Below are positions 1 through 6,330 of a stretch of DNA of 14,150 nucleotides, piece after piece. Each line of letters opens with the position of its first letter. Position 1 is the first letter of the stretch. The translations under genes and the position numbers were made by a program. The notes under the pieces are model-generated. The model searched no databases. It had not been told where the DNA came from and saw nothing but the letters and a program-made list of their open reading frames with translations. Source of the DNA: Aureispira sp964445645 (GTDB lineage Bacteria > Bacteroidota > Bacteroidia > Chitinophagales > Saprospiraceae); NCBI GenBank assembly GCA_964445645.1, contig CAYULH010000132.1:1-14150 (forward strand). The letters are read 5' to 3'.

Positions 1-143
1 GAGTGCAAAAAGAATCGCTTAAAAATGTTTGATGATTTTTGTTACGCTGTACTAAGTAGCTAAAATAATCAAAAGTTGCAAAAAACGATACAACCGTCCT
101 TGCAATTTGCTGCATTGCTACAATCTAAAATCGTTCTATATAA

Positions 144-2456
144 ATGTATCTATCAAATTCCCTCTTTTTGCTTCGTTTTTGTGTAGGGCTACTTTGGGCA
201 AGTATTCTTTTGCAACCTACTGTGGGCTGCACCCAAAGCGCTTCTAAGCTAAATACTGCTTTGTTTCGTTTGCTGCAACAAACTCCTGTGGAGCAGCAGG
301 ATAGCATTCAATTGCCTGTATTAATTAAGGGGGATTTGAGCCAACTGCCCAAATGGGTAGAGCAGGAAGGAGGGCTGTACAAGTATGGGGTTAAGACCAT
401 TGCTTCTGTACAACTTTCGCTCCGAGGAATTGGGCGTTTGTTGGAGTATGATGGGGTAACTCGCATAGAATTTCAACCTGCCAAGGGGCATCTCTTGGAG
501 CATGTAGAGGACAGCCTAATGTTGTGGCACAATAGGGCACAAGCTGCCTATGAGGGCACCACACCTTTTCCAAGGGCTTTTCGGGGGCAAGGGGTGTTAT
601 TGGGGGTAATTGATGATGGCTTTGAGTGGCGGCATCCCGATTTTTGGCAGGCAGACAGCAGCACACGTATATTGGGTTTGTGGGATCAAAATTCTACCGA
701 TAGCCGCTATTTTCAGTCCTATTACAGTTATGGAGCAGAATGGGACAAAGCCGCTATTGATGCTTATCAGTGTACCCACCGTGCCTTGGATCACGGCTCT
801 CATGTAATGGGCATAGCAGCAGGCAATGCACTGGCTACCAATAAGTATCGAGGTATTGCGCCCGAAGCAGATTTGGCGGCTGTAGCTATTTCTTTTGATG
901 ATTATTTTTTGTCCAGTTTTGTAGATGGACTGCATTATTTGTATAGCAAAGCTACAGCATTAGGGCGGCCCTGTGTCATCAATTCTAGTGTGGGCAGTTA
1001 TGGGAGTGGGCACGATGGTAAGGATTTGTATGCCCAATTGGTGGCCCAATTGATAGAAGCACAACCAGGGCGAGTATTGGTGCAGGCTGGTGGCAATGCA
1101 CGGCAGTTTCCAATTCATCTGGGGGCTAGGCTCCAAAATGATACCGCCCTGACGGCTTTTGCTTACCACCAAGCAGCAGGCAAGACCCATTTTACTTGCT
1201 ATGCAGATACTGCAGATTGGTCGGGTGTTGAGTTTTCGTTAGAATTGTTGGATCCCCAAACAGGGCAACGACTGGCACAAACCCAAGCCTTTAGAGTAGG
1301 GGAGCACTTTGTTTTTAATGGGAGTGTGGCACATTGGTCAGAATTGCTGTTTCTGGATGCTCAGGGCAGGGCGGTGCAATTGGATATTTTTGTAGATCAG
1401 TATGAGGATGCTTATGCTACAACGGTAGAAATCAGCTCGGCGACCAATCTAGGGCATTGGCAATTGCGGGTAGTGGGTACAGGAAAGTATGATATTTGGA
1501 GCAATGAAAGTTTATTGAACACTTCTAATATTGTAAATCGTTCTGCCCCTCATTATCAAGCTCCTGATAATTTGCAAACTATTGTTGGTTATTGGACTTG
1601 TGCAGCACCTGTGGTAGTGGTCAGTGCTTATCAAAACCGCCAATACATTGTTAATTACACCCAAGATACCCTTGATATAGGCACGGTGGGTTATCCTGTG
1701 GGCGGAATTGCCCAGTTTTCGAGTTTGGGACCTACCCGTACAGGGTTGCAAAAACCCGATTTGAGTGCCCCCGGTGGGCAAGTAATGGCGGCTGCAAGTT
1801 TGGCTACCTTGCAATACCAACGCACCTTGAGTTTTAGCAATCGTTTGGATGCCAATGGCTGGCATTGGCTCAATCGTGGCACCTCTATGTCTGCACCTAT
1901 GGTAGCAGGGGCAGTAGCCTTGTACTTAGAATGTCAGCCCAATGCTGGCAATAACCAAGTACAACAAGCCTTGCAGCAATATGCACGGGCAGATGCGGCT
2001 GTGTTTGCCCAAACAGTGGCTTGGCCCAATATACATTGGGGCTATGGAAAACTGGATGTTGAACGCTTATTGAGTAGCTGTTTGGTAAGAGGGTGTATGG
2101 ATTCTACTGCTTTGAATTTTAGTGCCTTGGCCAATGTACCCGATAGCACGGCTTGTCAATATGGTTTGGGTACAATAGGGCTTGCCGCCAATGGGTATTG
2201 GCATTGTTATCCCAATCCTATGACCAATGGTGCCCAAATTGATTATTCCTTGGAGCAGGGCACAACGGCACAGTTGGCTTTGTACAATGCTTTGGGGCAA
2301 TGTGTCTGGATGCAAGCCTTGGAGCAAAGGGAGGGAAGTCTGTATTTGGAGCGGGCAAAATTACCAGCAGGTTGTTATCAATTATTATTACAACAACAAA
2401 AACAACATCAAAAGCCTACTATTTCCCGAAAAACATTGGTGGTGCTGCCGCACTAA
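144..2456 (+). CDS. Secreted subtilisin-like (S8) serine protease with T9SS C-terminal sorting domain
   Basis: A 770-residue secreted endopeptidase, probably digesting extracellular protein. The N-terminus has a hydrophobic signal segment (about residues 6-28) ending in TVGC, so cleavage by signal peptidase I or, less likely, lipidation at Cys29 is possible. The S8 catalytic domain spans about 145-645. The triad is visible: Asp157 in VIDDGF, His217 in DHGSHVMGI and Ser581 in GTSMSAP; the oxyanion Asn is probably Asn318 in QAGGNA. About 150 residues between the last two blocks (roughly 330-480) look like an inserted beta-rich domain. Residues 650-671 carry a GC-MDSTALNF...AC motif of the kind found as linkers in exported Bacteroidota proteins. 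The last 80 residues begin with CYPNP (688-692) and end in a LPAGCYQLLL strand, the pattern of the T9SS type A sorting domain (family knowledge). Start: the ATG at 144 gives a complete signal peptide. The stop overlaps the convergent SMR gene. Substrate unknown. Confidence 0.93.
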   Translation: MYLSNSLFLLRFCVGLLWASILLQPTVGCTQSASKLNTALFRLLQQTPVEQQDSIQLPVLIKGDLSQLPKWVEQEGGLYKYGVKTIASVQLSLRGIGRLLEYDGVTRIEFQPAKGHLLEHVEDSLMLWHNRAQAAYEGTTPFPRAFRGQGVLLGVIDDGFEWRHPDFWQADSSTRILGLWDQNSTDSRYFQSYYSYGAEWDKAAIDAYQCTHRALDHGSHVMGIAAGNALATNKYRGIAPEADLAAVAISFDDYFLSSFVDGLHYLYSKATALGRPCVINSSVGSYGSGHDGKDLYAQLVAQLIEAQPGRVLVQAGGNARQFPIHLGARLQNDTALTAFAYHQAAGKTHFTCYADTADWSGVEFSLELLDPQTGQRLAQTQAFRVGEHFVFNGSVAHWSELLFLDAQGRAVQLDIFVDQYEDAYATTVEISSATNLGHWQLRVVGTGKYDIWSNESLLNTSNIVNRSAPHYQAPDNLQTIVGYWTCAAPVVVVSAYQNRQYIVNYTQDTLDIGTVGYPVGGIAQFSSLGPTRTGLQKPDLSAPGGQVMAAASLATLQYQRTLSFSNRLDANGWHWLNRGTSMSAPMVAGAVALYLECQPNAGNNQVQQALQQYARADAAVFAQTVAWPNIHWGYGKLDVERLLSSCLVRGCMDSTALNFSALANVPDSTACQYGLGTIGLAANGYWHCYPNPMTNGAQIDYSLEQGTTAQLALYNALGQCVWMQALEQREGSLYLERAKLPAGCYQLLLQQQKQHQKPTISRKTLVVLPH

Positions 2457-2782
2457 TGTACATTGGATTTAGATACCAAATTCATCAAAATAACACCTAT
2501 TATAATAAATACCAATCCAATAATGCCAGCCGTATCTAATTTTTCTTTGTAGAATAACCAGCCTACTATTGCTACGAGCACCATGCCCAAACCAGACCAA
2601 GTGGCATACACGGTACCTATAGTAAGTTGGCGCAAGGATAAAGACATAAAATAAGAGGAACCAACATAGCCGATAATGACTGCCAAGGAAGGCAGCAAGA
2701 CTTTAAACTCATTGCTTGCCTTGAGATTGGCCGTTCCAAACACTTCAAATAATATAGCTAGTAACAAAAAAAGGTATGCCAT
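2453..2782 (-). CDS. Small multidrug resistance (SMR/EmrE-type) efflux transporter
   Basis: A 109-residue inner-membrane protein with four predicted transmembrane helices (about 2-20, 28-50, 56-77, 85-104), the standard length and topology of the SMR family. SMR proteins act as dimers that swap protons for cationic drugs, polyamines or guanidinium. The essential membrane-embedded acidic residue is present as Glu13 in LAILFEVFGT, equivalent to EmrE Glu14. Further family blocks are GTVYATWSGLG and a terminal IIGVILMNL. It lies 3 bp downstream of ptrB on the same strand and is probably co-transcribed with it. Its TAG stop shares bases with the TAA of the convergent protease gene. The substrate (quaternary ammonium or guanidinium) cannot be decided by eye. 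Confidence 0.93.
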   Translation of the reverse strand: MAYLFLLLAILFEVFGTANLKASNEFKVLLPSLAVIIGYVGSSYFMSLSLRQLTIGTVYATWSGLGMVLVAIVGWLFYKEKLDTAGIIGLVFIIIGVILMNLVSKSNVH

Positions 2783-2785
2783 AAA

Positions 2786-4897
2786 TTATTCATTAATACC
2801 TTCTAAATCTAGCAAAAAAGCATACTCCAATGCTGTTTCCTTAAATCTTCTAAAGCGTCCAGAGGCTCCGCCATGTCCTGCTTCCATATTGGTGTGCATT
2901 ACCAAAAGATTATTATCTGTACGCAAATCTCTCAATTTGGCAATCCATTTGGCAGGTTCCCAGTATTGTACTTGCGAATCAAACAAGCCTGTGGTAATTA
3001 ACAAGTTGGGGTAATCTTGTGCCTTGACCTGATCGTAAGGAGAATAAGAAAGCATATAAAAATAAGAATCCTCTTCCTTGGGATTGCCCCACTCATCAAA
3101 TTCATTGGTAGTGAGTGGAATAGATTCGTCTAGCATGGTAGAAACCACATCCACAAAAGGTACAGCAGCAATGGCTCCATTAAACAATTCGGGGGCCATG
3201 TTCACAACAGCTCCCATCAGTAAGCCACCAGCACTTCCGCCCATAGCATATAAATGCTCTGTAGAGGTGTATTGTTGATCTATTAAGTAATTGGCACAGT
3301 CGATATAGTCGGTAAACGTATTCATCTTATGAAACATCTTACCTTCCTCATACCAATGACGACCCATTTCTTCGCCTCCTCTAATGTGTGCTATAGCCCA
3401 AGCAAAACCACGATCGAGCAAGCTCAAACGAGTGGCACTAAACCAAGGATCGACAGAAGAACCATAAGAACCATAAGCATATAGCAACAATGGTTGTTGG
3501 CCATTGTGTTCAAATCCTTTTTTGTAGACAATAGAAATAGGTATTTGTTTTCCGTCTCTGGCCGTAGCAAATAGACGCTTGGTAACATAATTGCTAGGGG
3601 TGTGGCCGCCTACTACTTGTTGTTGTTTTACAATCTTCTTCTCATAAGTCAGCATGTTGTAATCAAATACAGTGCTGGGCGTAGTCATGGAAGAATACTG
3701 GAACTGTAAACTATCGCTATCAAATTCGGGATTGTTACCAACAGAAGCGACAAAAGCTTCCTCGCCAAAATCAATGCTATGACTCACTTTGGTAGTTCTA
3801 TGAATGATATTGATGGCCGTTTTTGCATTGGAACGCTCGCTGGTGACCAAGTAGTTTTTGAACACTTCAATATCCTCCAAAAGCACATCTTCACGATGTG
3901 CAATCACCTCCTGCCAATGTTCTTGTCCTGTCGCCTGCTCAGAGGTTTTCATAAGGCGAAAATTTTGAGCATCCCAATTGGTTAGAATGTAAAATTGATC
4001 GACATCATGATAAATATTATACTCGTGATTGGGTTGGCGGTCGGCAAACTGTTTAAAATCTCCCAAAGGTGCATCGGCCGATAAAATGTGATAATCACTA
4101 GAAATAGTACTGCTGTTATAAATAATAATATAACGACCTGATTTGGAACGATAAACACCAATATAAAAGGAGGGGTCTTCTTCTGTATAAACAACTTTAT
4201 CGTCTTCAGATGCTGTGCCCAATTGATGACGTACTACTTTTTCGGAGAGCAATGAAACCTCGTTCTTAATCGTGTAAAAATAGGTTTTGTTATCATTAGC
4301 CCAAGCACCACTACCATCTGTATTGGCCAATTCATCACTTAGAAACTCGCCTGTATGCAAATTGACAAAACGTACCGTGTAAATTCTACGCCCTGTTATA
4401 TCTTCACTAAAGGCCAAGATTTTGTTATCGGGACTCACCCGTAGTGCCACAGCAGAATAGTAGGCGTGGTCTTTGGCTAGTGTATTTACATCAAGCATAA
4501 CCAATTCCTCGGCCTCTAATGTTCCTTTTTTGCGACAATAGATGGGATATTCTTTTCCCTTTTCGTAACGAGTGTAATACCAATACCCGTTTTTGTAATA
4601 AGGAGCTGTACTATCATCTTTCTTGATGCGCCCTATTATCTCTTGGTAAAGTGTTTCTTGTAGTGGCTCGGTATGTTTTAGTTGATGCTCCAAATACTGA
4701 TTTTCTGCATTTAAATAGTCGAAGACTTCCTTTGTTTGAGCATCAGGTTTATCAGCATTTTTTTGTTCATCGCTCAAGCGCATCCAAAAATAAGGATCCA
4801 CACGTTCGTGATTGTGTGTGATAATAGAAAATGGTTTTTTGGAGGCAATAGGCTCGGCAATAGTAATATTGAGAGGGGTATTTTCTTTGTTTAGCAT
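2786..4897 (-). CDS. ptrB: Oligopeptidase B (protease II), S9A family
   Basis: Oligopeptidase B cleaves short peptides after Arg or Lys and normally acts in the cytoplasm. From the ATG at 4897 the protein is 703 residues, close to E. coli PtrB. The N-terminal half is the beta-propeller (about 60-420); the C-terminal alpha/beta hydrolase carries the triad Ser555 (GGSAGG), Asp640 (LFDSQVQYWEPAKW) and His675 (EAGHGG). The block LDESIPLTTNEFDEWGNP is typical of OpdB rather than prolyl oligopeptidase, and its acidic residues belong to the basic S1 specificity region. A GTG at 4933 would add 12 residues (MLYSLLTNACNS). That extension has no positively charged n-region and is too short for a real lipoprotein signal, so I prefer the ATG. 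The SMR gene follows after 3 bp. The 200-bp upstream spacer presumably holds the promoter. Confidence 0.95.
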   Translation of the reverse strand: MLNKENTPLNITIAEPIASKKPFSIITHNHERVDPYFWMRLSDEQKNADKPDAQTKEVFDYLNAENQYLEHQLKHTEPLQETLYQEIIGRIKKDDSTAPYYKNGYWYYTRYEKGKEYPIYCRKKGTLEAEELVMLDVNTLAKDHAYYSAVALRVSPDNKILAFSEDITGRRIYTVRFVNLHTGEFLSDELANTDGSGAWANDNKTYFYTIKNEVSLLSEKVVRHQLGTASEDDKVVYTEEDPSFYIGVYRSKSGRYIIIYNSSTISSDYHILSADAPLGDFKQFADRQPNHEYNIYHDVDQFYILTNWDAQNFRLMKTSEQATGQEHWQEVIAHREDVLLEDIEVFKNYLVTSERSNAKTAINIIHRTTKVSHSIDFGEEAFVASVGNNPEFDSDSLQFQYSSMTTPSTVFDYNMLTYEKKIVKQQQVVGGHTPSNYVTKRLFATARDGKQIPISIVYKKGFEHNGQQPLLLYAYGSYGSSVDPWFSATRLSLLDRGFAWAIAHIRGGEEMGRHWYEEGKMFHKMNTFTDYIDCANYLIDQQYTSTEHLYAMGGSAGGLLMGAVVNMAPELFNGAIAAVPFVDVVSTMLDESIPLTTNEFDEWGNPKEEDSYFYMLSYSPYDQVKAQDYPNLLITTGLFDSQVQYWEPAKWIAKLRDLRTDNNLLVMHTNMEAGHGGASGRFRRFKETALEYAFLLDLEGINE

Positions 4898-4987
4898 AGA
4901 ATTACAAGCGTTTGTAAGAAGACTGTATAACACATCTGGTCGGAACGAACTGTTACAGGGGAATACAAGAGCGCTATTTGGCTTTTG

Positions 4988-5002
4988 CGTGTACGTTACA
5001 CG
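4988..5002. promoter_or_regulatory. Short inverted repeat upstream of ptrB, possible operator
   Basis: The sequence CGTGT-ACGTT-ACACG is a perfect 5-bp inverted repeat about 90 bp upstream of the preferred ptrB start. It lies between ptrB and the deoxynucleoside kinase stop, where the ptrB promoter should be. Size and position fit a repressor-binding site or a small hairpin in the leader. No regulator is known to me that fits, and a 5-bp arm can arise by chance. Confidence 0.2.
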
Positions 5003-5097
5003 TTATGAATTCTAAAAATACAGCAAATGCATAATAATTGTAAGTGTTTTAGAGTTTTTTTACAGGAATTGCTCTAATGATTACAAAAAAAGTTGTT

Positions 5098-5721
5098 TTA
5101 CTTAGATAAGTTCAATTGTTCTGATACTAAATCAATTACTAATTGTCTATCTTCTGCCTTATGTTTGTAATCCAAGGTGTTCACATCTAGCACCAATAAT
5201 TTGCCTTCTGTATAATTACTAATCCACTCTTCATATTTGTCGTTTAGAGATTTTAGATAATTCAAACTCATAGTAGATTCATAATCTCGTCCACGTTGTT
5301 GGATGTGCTGCACCAAAGTAGGAACGCTTGCCTTGAGATAAATCAATAAGTCAGGAGCATTCACTTGTGAACTCATGAGTTGAAACAGATTAAAATAATT
5401 GTGAAAGTCACGTTCTGCCATCAATCCCATCTGGTGTAGGTTGGGGGCAAAAATATGAGCATCTTCGTAGATAGAACGATCTTGGATAACCGTTTTATTG
5501 CCTTTTTGTATTTCTACAATTTGGTGATAACGATTGCTCAAAAAGTAGATTTGCAAGTTGAAGGACCAACGGCTCATGTCATTATAAAAATCCTCTAGGT
5601 AAGGGTTGTCATCGGTCGATTCGTAGTTGACCTCCCAATCAAATTCTTGACTCAATAACTCACAGAGGGTGGTTTTGCCTGCTCCAATATTACCAGCAAT
5701 AGCAATGTGTTTTGGTTTCAT
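5098..5721 (-). CDS. Deoxynucleoside kinase (dNK/dGK/dAK family)
   Basis: A 207-residue cytoplasmic kinase that phosphorylates deoxynucleosides with ATP, the first step of deoxynucleotide salvage. The P-loop is GNIGAGKTT (residues 10-18). The family's conserved blocks are present: a Glu after the P-loop (YESTDDNPYLEDFY, with the catalytic-base Glu and substrate-binding residues), the DRSIYED motif (about 82-88) and an arginine-rich lid (QQRGRDYE, about 143-150). Length is typical of bacterial dNKs. The substrate (dA, dG or dC) cannot be read reliably. The gene stands alone, with 200 bp before ptrB downstream and the repeat block upstream. A candidate promoter is listed separately. The ATG at 5721 is 3 residues before the first strand, as usual. 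Confidence 0.93.
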   Translation of the reverse strand: MKPKHIAIAGNIGAGKTTLCELLSQEFDWEVNYESTDDNPYLEDFYNDMSRWSFNLQIYFLSNRYHQIVEIQKGNKTVIQDRSIYEDAHIFAPNLHQMGLMAERDFHNYFNLFQLMSSQVNAPDLLIYLKASVPTLVQHIQQRGRDYESTMSLNYLKSLNDKYEEWISNYTEGKLLVLDVNTLDYKHKAEDRQLVIDLVSEQLNLSK

Positions 5722-5789
5722 ACAATTATAGATGTGTGGATGATTTGCCCGAAAATAGCGTTTTTTTATAAAAAAGATGGATTTTTTTA

Positions 5790-5797
5790 CAAAAGTA
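5790..5797 (-). promoter_or_regulatory. Candidate Bacteroidota -7 element for the deoxynucleoside kinase
   Basis: Read on the minus strand this is TACTTTTG, an exact match to the Bacteroidota sigma-ABfr -7 consensus TAnnTTTG, 68 bp upstream of the kinase ATG. I see no good TTTG at the expected -33 distance, so the promoter would be half-consensus. The region is AT-rich, which makes chance matches easy. Confidence 0.3.
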
Positions 5798-5852
5798 GTA
5801 ATGTTTATACATCTTTTGTAGGCTTAAGTAGGTGCAAAAAAGTAACCGTACA

Positions 5853-5888
5853 ACCGAGCAACGCGAGTTCATGAACGAAGTGAACTAA
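5853..5888. repeat. Interspersed repeat copy 1 (ACCGAG...CGAAGtGaACTAA type)
   Basis: This stretch aligns with 6245-6283. Both begin ACCGAG, then share CGAG-TTCAT or CGAG-CTCAT, then CGAAG-G-ACTAA, with a few substitutions and a 3-bp length difference. Within this copy AGTTCA (5866-5871) can pair with TGAACT (5881-5886). The two copies are in the same orientation and bracket the inverted-repeat element between them. No coding potential is evident. Confidence 0.5.
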
Positions 5889-5917
5889 TAAAAAAGGAGA
5901 GGTTTTACTTCGTGAGC

Positions 5918-5933
5918 CCTTCGGGGTTGTGCT
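5918..5933. repeat. 16-bp direct repeat, left copy
   Basis: CCTTCGGGGTTGTGCT is repeated exactly at 6173-6188 in the same orientation. The two copies sit just outside or at the ends of the inverted-repeat element. Its last three bases overlap the left terminal inverted repeat. Confidence 0.6.
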
Positions 5934-5967
5934 GTTAAGTTCTAATTGTCAACACTCCGAAAGGTGA

Positions 5968-5993
5968 ATCCCGAAGGGATGATATTATTATAG
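5968..5993 (+). repeat. Hairpin-tail repeat unit A
   Basis: ATCCC-GAA-GGGAT forms a 5-bp stem with a 3-nt loop and is followed by GATATTATTATAG. It is the forward-oriented prototype of the unit found four times in this spacer. It can also pair over most of its length with unit D at 6099-6126. Confidence 0.6.
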
Positions 5994-6017
5994 AATATAT
6001 TTAAGTATAGTTTTTGA

Positions 6018-6042
6018 ACCCTGAAAGGGTGCTATTATCGTC
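6018..6042 (+). repeat. Hairpin-tail repeat unit B
   Basis: ACCC-TGAAA-GGGT forms a 4-bp stem and is followed by GCTATTATCGTC, a diverged version of the unit A tail. It is in the same orientation as unit A and faces unit C across an 8-bp spacer. Confidence 0.5.
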
Positions 6043-6050
6043 TTGTAGGG

Positions 6051-6074
6051 GTAATAATGACATCCCTTCGGGAT
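6051..6074 (-). repeat. Hairpin-tail repeat unit C
   Basis: On the minus strand this reads ATCCC-GAA-GGGAT followed by GTCATTATTAC. Its hairpin is identical to unit A, with a closely related tail, in opposite orientation. Confidence 0.55.
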
Positions 6075-6098
6075 TTAAGTTTTTTTCATAGTGTTTTA

Positions 6099-6126
6099 TT
6101 ACAATAATATCACCCCTTCGGGGGTT
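6099..6126 (-). repeat. Hairpin-tail repeat unit D
   Basis: On the minus strand this reads AACCCCC-GAA-GGGG followed by TGATATTATTGTAA. The tail differs from unit A by only a couple of bases. The changes in the stem keep it GC-paired, which suggests the hairpin itself is what is conserved. Confidence 0.6.
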
Positions 6127-6172
6127 TTCCAGCAGCATTCAGATTAGCTTTTTCCAGAACTTAACAGCCCTA

Positions 6173-6188
6173 CCTTCGGGGTTGTGCT
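6173..6188. repeat. 16-bp direct repeat, right copy
   Basis: An exact second copy of 5918-5933, lying 5 bp outside the right terminal inverted repeat. If the two copies arose by target duplication the length would be unusual. They may instead be part of a larger composite repeat. Confidence 0.6.
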
Positions 6189-6208
6189 AGATCAAGGCGA
6201 AAAACAAA

Positions 6209-6226
6209 GCTGTAGCGGGCTACAGC
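6209..6226. repeat. Stem-loop GCTGTAG-CGGG-CTACAGC
   Basis: A perfect 7-bp inverted repeat with a 4-nt loop (arms 6209-6215 and 6220-6226), inside the composite repeat region to the right of the 238-bp element. No T-tract follows on either strand, so it is not an obvious intrinsic terminator for lpxB. It is more likely part of the repeat family. Confidence 0.5.
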
Positions 6227-6244
6227 GCGTATTTTCAACGCCGA

Positions 6245-6283
6245 ACCGAGGCTCTGCCGAGCTCATAAGCGAAGCGGACTAAC
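6245..6283. repeat. Interspersed repeat copy 2 (ACCGAG...CGAAGcGgACTAAC type)
   Basis: A diverged direct copy of 5853-5888. It is followed by AGTGCAAAAGAATC (6285-6298), which also occurs, with one extra A, at positions 2-16 of the window. This suggests the repeat family extends beyond this spacer. No coding potential is visible. Confidence 0.45.
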
Positions 6284-6330
6284 TAGTGCAAAAGAATCAT
6301 TTTTTAGTCCGAGAACTTTTTTAAGACTAC

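Larger units (their letters stand above)
5931..6168. repeat. 238-bp MITE/REP-like inverted-repeat element
   Basis: Both ends carry the same 13-bp sequence in inverted orientation: GCTGTTAAGTTCT at 5931-5943 and its exact reverse complement at 6156-6168. Inside lie four hairpin-plus-tail units. Two are forward (5968-5993, 6018-6042) and two are reverse (6051-6074, 6099-6126), so the whole element can fold back on itself. It encodes no protein. Terminal inverted repeats plus internal foldback structure suggest a non-autonomous mobile element or a large REP/BIME-like structure. No transposase is present in the window, so mobilisation would have to be in trans. The terminal motif recurs at 14096-14112. 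Exact boundaries are uncertain. Confidence 0.5.

Noticed and set aside
4898..4933. N-terminal extension of PtrB from the GTG at 4933, with a lipobox-like LTNAC
   Set aside because: Only about nine residues precede the Cys, there is no positive n-region, and the family N-terminus is satisfied by the ATG at 4897.
5087..5104. Possible terminator after the deoxynucleoside kinase (minus strand AAGT...ACTT then T-run)
   Set aside because: The stem is only 4 bp of mostly A-T pairs and overlaps the coding end, so it is indistinguishable from chance.
5822..6310. CRISPR array in the repeat-rich spacer
   Set aside because: The repeats are few, imperfect, in both orientations and unevenly spaced with no unique spacer pattern, and no cas gene is present.
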